Source of the DNA: Phycisphaerales bacterium
GTDB lineage: Bacteria > Planctomycetota > Phycisphaerae > Phycisphaerales > UBA1924
Direction: 5' to 3'
DNA length: 64,000 bases
Assembly (NCBI GenBank): GCA_029260455.1
Contig: JAJDDF010000005.1
Coordinates: 310,001 to 374,000 of the forward strand
In this document: positions 26,332 to 34,947 of the stretch, piece by piece
Layout: each line of letters begins with the position of its first letter
Position numbering within the stretch: the first letter of the stretch is position 1
The notes under the pieces: generated by a model
Told to the model about the DNA's origin: nothing
Database searches by the model: none
What the model saw: only the letters and a program-made list of their open reading frames with translations
Program-made: the position numbers and the translations under genes

Positions 26332-27726
26332 TCAGAAGTGTGTCGGTTCGCGTTTGAGCAATTGGCCGCGTGACTGTTCGCCGACGAACGCGCCTTCGCG
26401 GGCTTGTATTACGCCGCGAACTGTGACCACTTCACTTCGCCCCGTCACTTCCCAGCCTTCGTAGGCGTTGTAATCGACCGCGGAGAGGCTGTCTTTCACA
26501 GAGAGTTTGCGCGTGTGGTTGGGGTCATAGATCACGAGATCCGCATCAGCGCCGACCCGGATTGTCCCCTTGCGCGGGTAGAGCCCAAAGATGCGCGCAG
26601 CCTGCGTCGAGCACGCATCGACCAGCGTGTGCAGATCGATCTTGCCAGTGAGCACGCCAAAAGTGTGCAGCAGATCGATGCGCTCACTCACCGATGGAAT
26701 ACCATTTGGAATCTTCGTGAAGGCATCGCGGCCCATGGTTTTCTGTGCTGCAAAATCAAAGGGCGCATGGTCTGTCCCGATCGTGGAAATTGCACGCGAG
26801 CGGATGTGATTCCACAGGTATCTTTGGTGCCATTTCTTGCGCAAAGGCGGCGACATCACATACTTTGCGCCCTCGAAATCAGGTTGCTCAGCGTACGATT
26901 TATCAAGCACAAGATGCGGCGCGACAGCTTCGATCCACACATTCACGCCCCGTGCACGCGCGGCGAGGGCTGCATCAACAGCATCCATGCAAGACGTATG
27001 CACAGTGTAAATATGCGCACCCGTCAGCTCAGCAAAAGTCGCAAGGTGATGCACCCCCTCGGCTTCGACGGCGGGCGGGCGCGAGGGCTCGTGCCACTCC
27101 GGGCCGGTCTTGCCCTCTGAAAGCAGGCGTTTTTGCATCGCGTCGATGAGTTCTGCGTTTTCGCAGTGGGCCGTCACGATCACGCCCAGCTTCTTGGCCA
27201 TCGTCAGCAAACCAAACAAATGCTCATCGGGCAGGTCGAGTGCGCCTTTGTAGGCAAGGAAAACCTTGAAGGACGGGACGCCGCAGTCAATAGCGATGTC
27301 GCGCAGTTGCGATTGCGCAAGCTCATCGAAGCGCACCGCAGACATGTGAAAGGTGAAGTCGCATGCCGCCTTGTCTTGCGCCTGCGCATACCACTCTTCA
27401 AACGCGGCGCGGGGTTCGTCGGTTGGCCCCGGGCAGATCATCTCGATAAGTGTGGTCGTGCCGCCCGCGAGCGCCGCCTGGCTTGCAGTTGTCCAATCAT
27501 CCTTGGCGTTCGTGCCCATGAAGGGCAGGTGGACGTGGACATGCGGATCAATAAAGCCGGGAAAGACATACTTGTCGGTCGCATCGATGACTTCGGTACC
27601 GGGCGGCAAGGTCGAAGAATCAATCCCCGCCTCAATGCGCGTGATGGCCTCGCCCTGGCAATAAATGTCCGCGCGTTCATCATCGGTCGCCGTAATGATC
27701 CGTCCACCTGTGATCAGGAGTCCCAT
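26332..27726 (-). CDS. hydA: Dihydropyrimidinase (D-hydantoinase family)
   Basis: 464 residues. Amidohydrolase motifs: DPHVHVHLP near residue 60 for the two metals; SFKVFLAYKG near 150-160, which bears the bridging carboxylated Lys; VTAHCENAELID; and GTDHAPF. Start ATG 27726 has AAGGAGG seven bases upstream. The length is normal. It opens the ring of 5,6-dihydrouracil/dihydrothymine to N-carbamoyl-beta-amino acids. It is downstream of the aminotransferase gene by 12 bp on the same strand, within the pyrimidine island, so the physiological substrate is very likely dihydropyrimidine rather than a hydantoin. Confidence 0.93.
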   Translation of the reverse strand: MGLLITGGRIITATDDERADIYCQGEAITRIEAGIDSSTLPPGTEVIDATDKYVFPGFIDPHVHVHLPFMGTNAKDDWTTASQAALAGGTTTLIEMICPGPTDEPRAAFEEWYAQAQDKAACDFTFHMSAVRFDELAQSQLRDIAIDCGVPSFKVFLAYKGALDLPDEHLFGLLTMAKKLGVIVTAHCENAELIDAMQKRLLSEGKTGPEWHEPSRPPAVEAEGVHHLATFAELTGAHIYTVHTSCMDAVDAALAARARGVNVWIEAVAPHLVLDKSYAEQPDFEGAKYVMSPPLRKKWHQRYLWNHIRSRAISTIGTDHAPFDFAAQKTMGRDAFTKIPNGIPSVSERIDLLHTFGVLTGKIDLHTLVDACSTQAARIFGLYPRKGTIRVGADADLVIYDPNHTRKLSVKDSLSAVDYNAYEGWEVTGRSEVVTVRGVIQAREGAFVGEQSRGQLLKREPTHF

Positions 27727-27738
27727 GCCGTCGCCTCC

Positions 27739-29109
27739 TTACGCCCGCTCGGCTTCGTTGAACGCCTCGTCAAGCACCGCCACCATGAAATCCACATCCT
27801 CGCGCGTCAGGCACATGGGTGGTTTGATCCGCAGCACGTTGCCAAACAGCCCGCCCTTGCCGATGAGCAAGCCGAGTTCCTTGGACTTCTCGTGCACGAT
27901 CGCGCACTTTGCTGGTGACGGCGCGAGCGTCTTCAAGTCTTCGACAATCTCAACCCCAAGCATCAGGCCCTGTCCCCGCACGTCGGCGATGGACTTGTGC
28001 CGCTTCTGCAAATCTTGGAGACCTTCTTTGAGATATCCACCAATCTCCAACGCGCGCTGTTGAATCTTTTCTTCAAGGATGACCTCGAGCGTCGCCAGTC
28101 CTTGTGCGCACGACACGGGATTGCCGCCATAGGTATTGAAGTGCAGGCGCGACGCCAGCGGCTTAGCGATCTCGGCGGTCGTGGTCACCGCGGCGAGCGG
28201 CGCGCCGTTGCCCATGCCCTTGGCCATGGTGACGATGTCGGGCGTCACGCCGTGCGATTCAAACCCCCAGAAATGCGTGCCCAAACGCCCGAAGCCGGTC
28301 TGCACTTCGTCAGAGATGCACAGGCCTCCATGCGCGCGCACGGTTTCGTAGACGCGCTTGAGGTAGCCGGGCGGCAGTTCGACGGTGCCGCCCACGCCTT
28401 GGATGGGCTCGGCGATGAAGGCCGCAATGTTGCCGGAGGTACTCGCGCGAATGAGGTCGAGCACATCCTCAGCGTATTTCTCGCCGGCGTCTGGGTCATC
28501 GTATTTCCAGGGCCCGCGCAAACGATCTGGCATTTGCGCGTGATGCATGCCAAAGCCCTGCGGCATGGGCTGCTTCCATGTATGCAGCGCGGTGAGGCCA
28601 ATGGCAGATGGACTTGTGCCGTGATAGGCATTGCGCAGCGCGATGACATCGAAGTTGCCGGTCTTCATGCGCGCCATGGTGATGGCGAGGTCATTGGCTT
28701 CGGAGCCGGCGCTGACAAAATAGGTGACGCCAAGGTTGCTGTGCTTGGGGAATGTCGAGGCGAGCAGCTTGCCAAACTTGGCGATGTTGGGATGCAGGTA
28801 GATCGTCGTGGCGTGCTGCAAGCGCTCGTTCTGCTCGCGGACGGCGTCGAGCACTTTGGGATGGCAATGCCCGACTGACACGGTGACGATGCCGGCGAAA
28901 CCATCGAGGTAGCGCCGGCCGGTTTCGTCGAAGAGGTATTGCATGTGCCCTTCGACGATCATGATGGGGTCTTTGTAATAAGTGAGCAGCGCGGGCGTGA
29001 GGAACTCGCGGCGCATGTCGAGGACCTCGGTGCGCGATGGGCCGGTGTAGGGCTGCGGCGTGTGCGCACAGGGCGGGAGCTTGGGCATGGTTTGCGTTGC
29101 GGGTGTCAT
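27739..29109 (-). CDS. Class III PLP aminotransferase (AGXT2/beta-alanine transaminase-like)
   Basis: 456 residues. Fold-type I motifs: [39 protein letters not shown], and the PLP Lys in MAKGMGNG near residue 297. The start region ([34 protein letters not shown]) resembles alanine-glyoxylate aminotransferase 2, a family that also acts on beta-alanine and beta-aminoisobutyrate. Start ATG 29109 with GGAGG five bases upstream. In this context it should convert beta-alanine to malonate semialdehyde (or beta-aminoisobutyrate to methylmalonate semialdehyde), feeding the dehydrogenase at 32301. The amino acceptor is not known. Confidence 0.88.
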   Translation of the reverse strand: MTPATQTMPKLPPCAHTPQPYTGPSRTEVLDMRREFLTPALLTYYKDPIMIVEGHMQYLFDETGRRYLDGFAGIVTVSVGHCHPKVLDAVREQNERLQHATTIYLHPNIAKFGKLLASTFPKHSNLGVTYFVSAGSEANDLAITMARMKTGNFDVIALRNAYHGTSPSAIGLTALHTWKQPMPQGFGMHHAQMPDRLRGPWKYDDPDAGEKYAEDVLDLIRASTSGNIAAFIAEPIQGVGGTVELPPGYLKRVYETVRAHGGLCISDEVQTGFGRLGTHFWGFESHGVTPDIVTMAKGMGNGAPLAAVTTTAEIAKPLASRLHFNTYGGNPVSCAQGLATLEVILEEKIQQRALEIGGYLKEGLQDLQKRHKSIADVRGQGLMLGVEIVEDLKTLAPSPAKCAIVHEKSKELGLLIGKGGLFGNVLRIKPPMCLTREDVDFMVAVLDEAFNEAERA

Positions 29110-29137
29110 AGAAACCTCCGGGAATGGGATCAGAAGA

Positions 29138-29243
29138 TTTTACCGCAGAGACGCAGAGGACGCAGAGAGGAGCTTTGGGTTCAAGACAGCCTTCTTCTTC
29201 CACATCATTGAATGCTCTGTGATCTCTGTGTGCTCTGTGGTTA
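29138..29243. repeat. MITE-like inverted CACAGAG repeat, no gene
   Basis: The left arm, from about 29141, reads TACCGCAGAGACGCAGAGG. The right arm, read on the minus strand from 29242, reads TAACCACAGAGCACACAGAG. The arms enclose about 50 bp. The motif is the same as the ends of the GxxExxY cassette at 30719-31202, but more diverged and without a gene. The right arm touches the stop codon of the NCS1 transporter. Confidence 0.7.
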
Positions 29244-30716
29244 GACGTCTTTGACTGCGAGCGATTCGTCGAAAACGCCGGCGGCTTCGTCGGCGGGGGT
29301 GGCTCGGCCGAGCATGAGGAGGGCATAGAGAATCGCCCCGAGGGGCAGGCCAATGAACCACGCGTAGCCGTAGAGCGTGTCGAAGATCGGCGCGAAATGC
29401 TTTTCACCGCTCGCGGCGTTGATGAAGCCCGGCAGGTTGGGCAAAACGGCGAAGATGAGTGCGATGATGGCGCGCCAGTTGACGCCGGCGTAGGGGCCCT
29501 TCGGGTCGTACAGGCCCTTCAGGTCGAGACGCGTGCGGCGCATGATGAAATAGTCGCAGAGCATGATGCCCGCGATGGGGCCAAGCAAAGCGCTGTAGCC
29601 GATGAGCCAGATGAAGATGTAGTCGCCCAGAGATGCAAGCAGCTTCCACGGCATCATGAGCACACCAATCGTGCAGGTGATGAGGCCGCCCGTGCGATAG
29701 CTGATCTTGTTCGGCGCGATGTTGGAAAACCCGTTGGCGGGCGAAACGACATTGGCCGCGATGTTGGTCGAAAGCGTCGCGATGAGCAGTGCGATCATCG
29801 AGACGATGATGACGGGAGTTGAGCCGAGTTTTTCGACAAGATCAACCGGATTCCAGATTGCATCGCCAAAAATGAGCACCGTTGCAGAAGTCACGATGAC
29901 GCTGATAAAACAGAAGAGGGTCATGGTGGGTGGCAGGCCAATGAGTTGGCCCGATGCTTGGGCGCGCTGCGATTTACAGTAGCGCGTAAAGTCCGGAATG
30001 TTGAGTGAAAGTGTTGCCCAGAAGCCGACCATGGCGGTGAGTTGCGGGAAGAAGGCTTTCCAGAAATCACCAGTGGTTGGAAACTTCGACTTGCTTTCAA
30101 AAAGTTGGCTTATGCGATCGATCTTGTCATTCGTCAGTGCCCAGATGAGCAGTGCAATGCCCGAGGCGATCAAGAACGGCGCGGCCCAGGTTTCAAAGAA
30201 TTTGATGGTTTCGATGCCGCGCAGCACGATGAAGACATGCAGGGCCCAAAAGGCAAGGAAGCAGGCGAACTGCCAGGGCGTGATGCCGAGCATGGCGATT
30301 GCATCGGTGGTCGTATTTTCAGTCACCCAACCCAGCGCGACGATGATTGAATAGAGCGCCGAGCCCCCAATCCAGCATTGGATGCCGAACCAGCCGCAGG
30401 CGACGAGTGAGCGCGCGACGGCGGGCACATTGGCGCCTTTCGTGCCAAAGCTGGCGCGGGCGAGCACGGGGAACGGGATGCCGAACTTTGTACCAGCGTG
30501 GCCCACAAGCACCATCGGCACCAGGACAATCAGATTGCCAAGCATGACGGTGAGGACGGCTTGCCACCAGTTCATGCCGGCTTCGATCATGCCCGCGGCG
30601 AGCATGTAGGTGGGAATACAGACCGCCATGCCCACCCAGAGGGCGGCGATATTCCACATGGACCATGTGCGTTTGTCAGGGGGCGTCGGGGCGAGATCGG
30701 CGTTGGATAAAGACAT
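29241..30716 (-). CDS. NCS1-family nucleobase:cation symporter
   Basis: 491 residues from ATG 30716. Twelve hydrophobic segments; NCS1 signatures WMGMAV-like WVGMAVCIPTYMLAAGMI, FGTKGANVPAVARSLVACGWFGIQCW and SLNIPDFTRYCKSQ. Members import uracil, cytosine, allantoin or hydantoins. Its place in the pyrimidine island points to uracil or cytosine. An in-frame extension to GTG 30728 exists but runs into the CACAGAG repeat at 30719-30749 and has no ribosome site. The repeat lies where the leader of this gene should be, so it may affect its expression. Confidence 0.9.
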   Translation of the reverse strand: MSLSNADLAPTPPDKRTWSMWNIAALWVGMAVCIPTYMLAAGMIEAGMNWWQAVLTVMLGNLIVLVPMVLVGHAGTKFGIPFPVLARASFGTKGANVPAVARSLVACGWFGIQCWIGGSALYSIIVALGWVTENTTTDAIAMLGITPWQFACFLAFWALHVFIVLRGIETIKFFETWAAPFLIASGIALLIWALTNDKIDRISQLFESKSKFPTTGDFWKAFFPQLTAMVGFWATLSLNIPDFTRYCKSQRAQASGQLIGLPPTMTLFCFISVIVTSATVLIFGDAIWNPVDLVEKLGSTPVIIVSMIALLIATLSTNIAANVVSPANGFSNIAPNKISYRTGGLITCTIGVLMMPWKLLASLGDYIFIWLIGYSALLGPIAGIMLCDYFIMRRTRLDLKGLYDPKGPYAGVNWRAIIALIFAVLPNLPGFINAASGEKHFAPIFDTLYGYAWFIGLPLGAILYALLMLGRATPADEAAGVFDESLAVKDV

Positions 30717-30718
30717 GG

Positions 30719-30749
30719 GATTCACCACAGAGACACAGAGGACACTGAG
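30719..30749 (+). repeat. Left inverted repeat of the GxxExxY cassette
   Basis: Core TCACCACAGAGACACAGAGG, reading forward. It pairs with the arm at 31172-31202 (28 of 31 identical). Confidence 0.9.
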
Positions 30750-30772
30750 AAAAGACTAAGAAATCACTTGGG

Positions 30773-31159
30773 TTAGAGACGAAGACGTTTGATGCCGTCG
30801 CGCAACAGTACGGAGTTGAAGTTCAGCAAAAGCCCGGTGCGGATTCCGGTCAGCTTGAGATAGGTCAACAACTGAGCCTGATGTACAGGCAGAAACGCTT
30901 CTACCGCTTTGATTTCGACGATGAGTTGGTTGTCAATGATGAGATCGAGTCGATAGCCGCAATCGAGTCGGCGATCGCGATATGTCACTGGCACTGGAAC
31001 TTGGCTCTCAAAGCTGATTTGCTGGTGTTCGAACTCGGCTTCGAGCGCACTTTGGTAGGCGGATTCGAGCAATCCCGGGCCAAGCACCTTGTGGACTTCA
31101 ATCGCGGCACCGATCACAGACGATGACAGGGCATCTTGAGTCTGATTCTTCTTCTCCAT
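30773..31159 (-). CDS. GxxExxY family protein
   Basis: 128 residues from ATG 31159. It carries the naming motif as GLLESAY in VLGPGLLESAYQSALEAE. The second half (YRDRRLDCGYRLDLIIDN, LIVEIKAVEAFLPVHQAQLLTYLKL) has the E..D...EIKA and Q spacing of PD-(D/E)xK nucleases, so a nuclease-like fold is likely. An extension to 31207 only translates the repeat (HRDTEGTE) and is rejected. The family is small, often multi-copy, and of unknown role. It lies in the middle of a catabolic gene row without functional link to it, between inverted repeats. Confidence 0.9.
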   Translation of the reverse strand: MEKKNQTQDALSSSVIGAAIEVHKVLGPGLLESAYQSALEAEFEHQQISFESQVPVPVTYRDRRLDCGYRLDLIIDNQLIVEIKAVEAFLPVHQAQLLTYLKLTGIRTGLLLNFNSVLLRDGIKRLRL

Positions 31160-31171
31160 TATTTGATCCAA

Positions 31172-31202
31172 CTCTGTGCCCTCTGTGTCTCTGTGGTGAT
31201 TC
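31172..31202 (-). repeat. Right inverted repeat of the GxxExxY cassette
   Basis: Reads the same CACCACAGAGACACAGAGGG core on the minus strand. It ends two bases before the beta-ureidopropionase stop codon region at 31204. Confidence 0.9.
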
Positions 31203-31203
31203 T

Positions 31204-32073
31204 TCACGTCTTCGCGATCTGCGTATAGCTCTCAGGCCGGCGGTCGCGGAAGAACTGCCATGTATTGCGCACATCCTGGATCAGATCGAGATCAAGGTCG
31301 GCGATGATGATTTCGTCTTTGTCGCGCGAGGCTTGCGTGATCATCTGGCCGCGCGGGTCGCAGAAGTAGGACTGGCCATAGAACTCGCCGATGTCCCAGG
31401 GCTGCTCGTGGCCCACGCGGTTGATGGCGCCGACGAAGTATTGATTGGCGCAGGCGTGTGCAGGCTGTTCGATCTTCCAGAGGTATTCGCTCAGGCCCGC
31501 AACGGTCGCGGACGGGTTGAAGACGATCTCGGCGCCGTTCAGGCCAAGCTCGCGCGCGCCTTCGGGGAAGTGGCGGTCGTAACAGATGTAGACACCGATC
31601 TTGCCGAAGCGCGTGTTGAATACTGGATAGCCCATGTTGCCGGGCGTGAAGTAGAACTTCTCCCAGAAGCCGGGATGGCAATGCGGGATGTGGTGTTTGC
31701 GGTAGGTGCCGAGGTATTCGCCGGTCTCATCAATGACTGCGGCGCTGTTGAAATAAACGCCCGTCATCGCCTTCTCGTAGATGGGCACAACCATGACCAT
31801 GCCGTGCTTCTTCGCCTGTTCACGCATGAGCGTGATGGTTGGACCATCGGGGATGGACTCCGCGGTGCCATACCAGCGCGTGTCCTGCTCGGCGCAGAAG
31901 TACGGGCCGTTGAACATTTCCTGCAAGCACAGCACTTGCGCGCCATCCTCGGCGGCCTGTTTGATCAGGGGGAGGTGCTTGTCGATCATCGCTTGTTTGA
32001 CCTTCTTCAGGTCGGAATGATCGGCGAGGGGATTGGCGCATTGTATGAGTGCGGTGCGCGTGACTCGGGGCAT
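31204..32073 (-). CDS. Beta-ureidopropionase / N-carbamoyl amidohydrolase (nitrilase superfamily)
   Basis: 289 residues. The nitrilase triad is visible: Glu in CLQEMF (about 51), Lys in YRKHHIPH (about 126) and Cys in VYICYDRHFPE (about 164). The HHIPH and EKFYFTPGN segments and KIEQPAHACANQYFVGAINR match beta-ureidopropionase/N-carbamoylputrescine amidase subfamilies. Start ATG 32073 with AGGAG nine bases upstream. It hydrolyses N-carbamoyl-beta-alanine to beta-alanine, CO2 and ammonia, the step after dihydropyrimidinase. The island context favours this over a polyamine role. Confidence 0.88.
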   Translation of the reverse strand: MPRVTRTALIQCANPLADHSDLKKVKQAMIDKHLPLIKQAAEDGAQVLCLQEMFNGPYFCAEQDTRWYGTAESIPDGPTITLMREQAKKHGMVMVVPIYEKAMTGVYFNSAAVIDETGEYLGTYRKHHIPHCHPGFWEKFYFTPGNMGYPVFNTRFGKIGVYICYDRHFPEGARELGLNGAEIVFNPSATVAGLSEYLWKIEQPAHACANQYFVGAINRVGHEQPWDIGEFYGQSYFCDPRGQMITQASRDKDEIIIADLDLDLIQDVRNTWQFFRDRRPESYTQIAKT

Positions 32074-32092
32074 ACGTTCGTACTCCTATCGA

Positions 32093-32290
32093 TCAGATCG
32101 ACCTGTTTGCTTGCTTAGGATGTTGGGACATGACGAACATTGTCAGGCCATTCAAGACACCAATGATCACGCCCATCCCAAGGCCAACGGCAACATCCTT
32201 CATGAAGATCGCACCTACTACGGCACCCACTACAGCGCCAGTGCCCATGGCGGCGGGAAAAAATACGAGACTGTTCGGCTTCTTGCTCAT
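32093..32290 (-). CDS. Small Gly-rich membrane protein
   Basis: 65 residues, two hydrophobic helices: FFPAAMGTGAVVGAVVGAIF and VGLGMGVIIGVLNGLTMFVM. Start ATG 32290 with AGGGAT upstream. It lies 10 bp after the dehydrogenase stop and 19 bp before the ureidopropionase start on the same strand, so it belongs to the operon. Glycine-zipper-like spacing suggests helix packing or oligomers. The family is not recognised. Confidence 0.7.
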   Translation of the reverse strand: MSKKPNSLVFFPAAMGTGAVVGAVVGAIFMKDVAVGLGMGVIIGVLNGLTMFVMSQHPKQANRSI

Positions 32291-32300
32291 CGTTACATCC

Positions 32301-33788
32301 CTACAGCCACCGTGTCACCATGACGCGGGACTTCGTGAAGAAGCGCATGCCGTCTTCACCGTTCGCGTGCAGATCGCCAAAGAAGGAACGCCCCCAACCA
32401 GCGAAGGGGAAGGCGGCCATCGGTGCGGGCACGCCAACGTTGACCCCCAACATGCCAGCCTGCGCAGTGCGCTGGAAGCGGCGGGCAGCGTGACCAGAAT
32501 CCGTAAAGATCACCGACATGTTGCCGTATTCAGATTTGTTGACGGCGTCGACGGCATCTTCGAGCGTCTTGACGCGCATGATCGAAAGCACGGGGCCGAA
32601 GATTTCTTCGCGCACGATGGACATGTCGCTTGTGCAGTTGTCGAAGATAGTCGGGCCGACGAAGCAACCCTTGGCTGGCATGTCTGCAGCGCGACCATCG
32701 AGCACGAGCTTTGCGCCCTCCTTCGCGCCTGCATCGATGTACTTCAGCACGCGGTCCTGGGCGTCCTTTGAGACGAGCGGACCCATGCCGACGCCTTCTT
32801 GGTTGCCGGGACCGATCTTGATGGCCTTGGCCTTCTCGGTCACACCTTTGACGAGCCAGTCGCCCGAATCACCCACGCACACGACGACCGAACCCGCAAG
32901 GCAGCGCTGGCCAGTATTGCCAAAAGCCGAGCCGACGATGCCATCGACCGCGGCGCCCTGATTCGCATCGGGCATGATGATCGAGTGATTCTTGGCACCG
33001 CACATGCACTGCACGCGCTTGCCGTGGGCGCAGCCGGTCTTATAGATGTGTTCGCCCGCGCCGGTCGAACCGACAAAAGAAACGGCGGCGACATCGGGAT
33101 GTGTGATCAATCGGTTGGCAACATCGGGGCCGCCATGGACAAGGTTCAATACGCCGGGCGGGAAGCCGGCATCGCGCGTCAGTTCAACTTCGCGCATCGT
33201 CGAGAAGGGGTCGCGCTCGGAAGGTTTGAGGACAAACGTGTTGCCGCACGCGATCGCCATGGGCCACATCCACATCGGCACCATCACCGGGAAATTGAAG
33301 GGGGTGATCCCCACGCACACGCCGATGGGCACGCGATCGACTTGCGAATCGATGCCGACGCCGCCCTGGTCTTCGGTGCGGCAGAAGGACGTTGACACTG
33401 CGATCTGCGGCAAGGTGCGCCCCATGATCAGCGCGGGGGCCGCGGTCGCGAACTCGATGCAGTCGATGCCGCGACGGAGCGAGCCGATGGCCTCGGCTTT
33501 GGTCTTGCCGTGCTCGTCGACGACGATGTCCGCGATGTCGTTGATGTTGTCTTCGAGGATCTGTTTGTACCGGAAGAGGCACTGGACGCGATCGCCCACG
33601 GGCACTTCGGACCAAGTCTCGAAGGCTTTGGCAGCAGCAGCGACGGCTTGGTCAGCTATCTCGGTCGAACTCATCGGCACGAGGCCAAGCGGTGCGCCGG
33701 TCGCGGGGTTGGAGACTTCGAAGGATTTGCTGCCAGCGGCGTCTTGAACCGATGCACCAGCGATGAAATGACTGACGGGTTGGGACAC
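32301..33788 (-). CDS. mmsA: CoA-acylating (methyl)malonate-semialdehyde dehydrogenase
   Basis: 495 residues from GTG 33788, chosen for AAGGAG seven bases upstream and the usual family length; the frame is open to 33887. ALDH motifs: ITPFNFPVMVPMWMWPMAIA, FVGSTGAGEHIY, catalytic Cys in GQRCLAGS (near 295), EEIFGPVL and GVNVGVPAPMAAFPF. The last is characteristic of the MMSA type, which converts malonate or methylmalonate semialdehyde to acetyl-CoA or propionyl-CoA with CoA and NAD. This is the final step of the island. It begins the minus-strand transcription unit. Confidence 0.93.
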   Translation of the reverse strand: MSQPVSHFIAGASVQDAAGSKSFEVSNPATGAPLGLVPMSSTEIADQAVAAAAKAFETWSEVPVGDRVQCLFRYKQILEDNINDIADIVVDEHGKTKAEAIGSLRRGIDCIEFATAAPALIMGRTLPQIAVSTSFCRTEDQGGVGIDSQVDRVPIGVCVGITPFNFPVMVPMWMWPMAIACGNTFVLKPSERDPFSTMREVELTRDAGFPPGVLNLVHGGPDVANRLITHPDVAAVSFVGSTGAGEHIYKTGCAHGKRVQCMCGAKNHSIIMPDANQGAAVDGIVGSAFGNTGQRCLAGSVVVCVGDSGDWLVKGVTEKAKAIKIGPGNQEGVGMGPLVSKDAQDRVLKYIDAGAKEGAKLVLDGRAADMPAKGCFVGPTIFDNCTSDMSIVREEIFGPVLSIMRVKTLEDAVDAVNKSEYGNMSVIFTDSGHAARRFQRTAQAGMLGVNVGVPAPMAAFPFAGWGRSFFGDLHANGEDGMRFFTKSRVMVTRWL

Positions 33789-33809
33789 GATAGAACTCCT
33801 TACGACAGC

Positions 33810-33827
33810 CCTGCCCGAACAGGCAGG
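33810..33827. repeat. Small hairpin in the mmsA leader
   Basis: CCTGCC-CGAACA-GGCAGG, a perfect 6-bp stem located 22 bp upstream of the mmsA GTG. It could be a leader structure or a short palindromic repeat; no T-run follows, so it is not a terminator. Confidence 0.5.
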
Positions 33828-33883
33828 ACGCAGCCTCGCCAGTATATTCCACCCGAAGCCTTTGCGCGCGGTCAACTCACCCA

Positions 33884-34381
33884 TCATCCATCAAGCACAT
33901 CACCGCGCAGGGTTTCGATGGCATGGGCCAGGATGTCGAGCAGCGCTTCGAGGCTTTCGGTCGCGCCGCGGGGTGAGCCGGGCAGGGTGATGATGAGCGA
34001 GCGGGCAATCGTGCCGGCAACACCCCGCGAGAGGAAGGTACGCGGCGTTTTCTCATAGCAGCGGAGTCGCACGAGTTCCATGAGCCCGGCGTGGGGGCGT
34101 TCGATGACACTGCTTGCAGCTTCGGGCGTGACATCGCGCGGCGCAAGACCCGTGCCGCCGGTTGAGAGAATGACATCGATGGCTGGCGCGATGCGCGACC
34201 ATTCAAGGAAACACGCTGCGATCTGATCCTGTTCATCAGGCAGGCAGCGCGTGGCGATGATCTCCGCGCCGAGCTTGGCGCGCAATATCTCGCACAGCGC
34301 GGGGCCAGAGGTGTCAGTGGCCTCGCCGCGCGAGCAGCGGTCGGACACGGTGAGCACCGCGGCGCGGACGGGGCCACTCAT
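33884..34381 (-). CDS. moaB: MogA/MoaB-family molybdopterin protein
   Basis: 165 residues. The family signatures VLTVSDRCSRGEATDTSGP and STGGTGLAPRDVTPEA bind molybdopterin; IITLPGSPRGATESLEAL is the third conserved block. It adenylylates molybdopterin before molybdate insertion (MogA) or is the close MoaB relative; motifs alone do not separate them. The ATG overlaps the moaC stop by four bases. No moeA is in the window. Confidence 0.92.
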   Translation of the reverse strand: MSGPVRAAVLTVSDRCSRGEATDTSGPALCEILRAKLGAEIIATRCLPDEQDQIAACFLEWSRIAPAIDVILSTGGTGLAPRDVTPEAASSVIERPHAGLMELVRLRCYEKTPRTFLSRGVAGTIARSLIITLPGSPRGATESLEALLDILAHAIETLRGDVLDG

Positions 34382-34881
34382 GACTTGGGCTCTGCGGGCG
34401 GCGCGACATACGATCCCGATCGCCCGCCGTGCTTTTCGAGCACGCGAATACCCTCGATGACCATTGCCTTATCGAGCGCCTTGCCCATGTCGATGACTGT
34501 GAGGGCGGCGATGGAAACCGCAGTGAGTGCTTCCATCTCGACGCCGGTGCGGGCCTGCGTTGTAACGGTGGCTGTGAGGCGAATGCGCCCGGGTTCGAGC
34601 GCAGCATCAACATGCACCGCATCGAGTGGCAGTGAATGACACAACGGAATCAGTTCGTCGGTGCGCTTTGCGGCAAGGATGCCCGCGAGTTTGCACACGC
34701 CGAGCAGATCGCCCTTGGCAAGCGTGTTCTCACAAATCGCCTGTTCAAGCTGACTATTGATGCGCACGAAAGCCTCAGCGATCGCACGACGTTCCGTGAT
34801 CAGTTTGTCACCGACATCGACCATGCGTGCGCTGCCAGCGGCATCAACATGCGAAAGATTCGGTTTGGGCGATGATTTCAT
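34378..34881 (-). CDS. moaC: Cyclic pyranopterin monophosphate synthase MoaC
   Basis: 167 residues from ATG 34881. Conserved blocks: NLSHVDAAGSARMVDVGDK, IPLCHSLPLD, TGVEMEALTAVSIAALTVIDM and KHGGRSG. The length is near the usual 160. It forms cyclic pyranopterin monophosphate from the MoaA product. It overlaps moaB by four bases and is divergent from moaD (66 bp between starts), so one short region must hold both promoters. Confidence 0.95.
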   Translation of the reverse strand: MKSSPKPNLSHVDAAGSARMVDVGDKLITERRAIAEAFVRINSQLEQAICENTLAKGDLLGVCKLAGILAAKRTDELIPLCHSLPLDAVHVDAALEPGRIRLTATVTTQARTGVEMEALTAVSIAALTVIDMGKALDKAMVIEGIRVLEKHGGRSGSYVAPPAEPKS

Positions 34882-34947
34882 GTGTTTCACGGACGTGGCA
34901 TGATGTTTTGGGTGTGGAATTGCTGGGCACAATGTACACTGGAATAC

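Larger units (their letters stand above)
30719..31202. mobile_element. 484-bp cassette: GxxExxY gene between 31-bp inverted repeats
   Basis: The two ends are near-perfect inverted copies: 30719-30749 and the reverse complement of 31172-31202 differ at only three of 31 positions. The only gene inside encodes a GxxExxY protein. The cassette sits exactly between the NCS1 start and the beta-ureidopropionase stop. No target-site duplication was visible. Calling it mobile is inference from the inverted ends and the related empty copy at 29138-29243. Confidence 0.6.

Noticed and set aside
31160-31207. N-terminal extension of the GxxExxY protein (HRDTEGTE)
   Set aside because: It is just the translation of the inverted repeat; the family begins at the later ATG.
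33810-33827. Riboswitch or terminator before mmsA
   Set aside because: Only a 6-bp stem without T-run or conserved aptamer sequence; kept as a plain hairpin.
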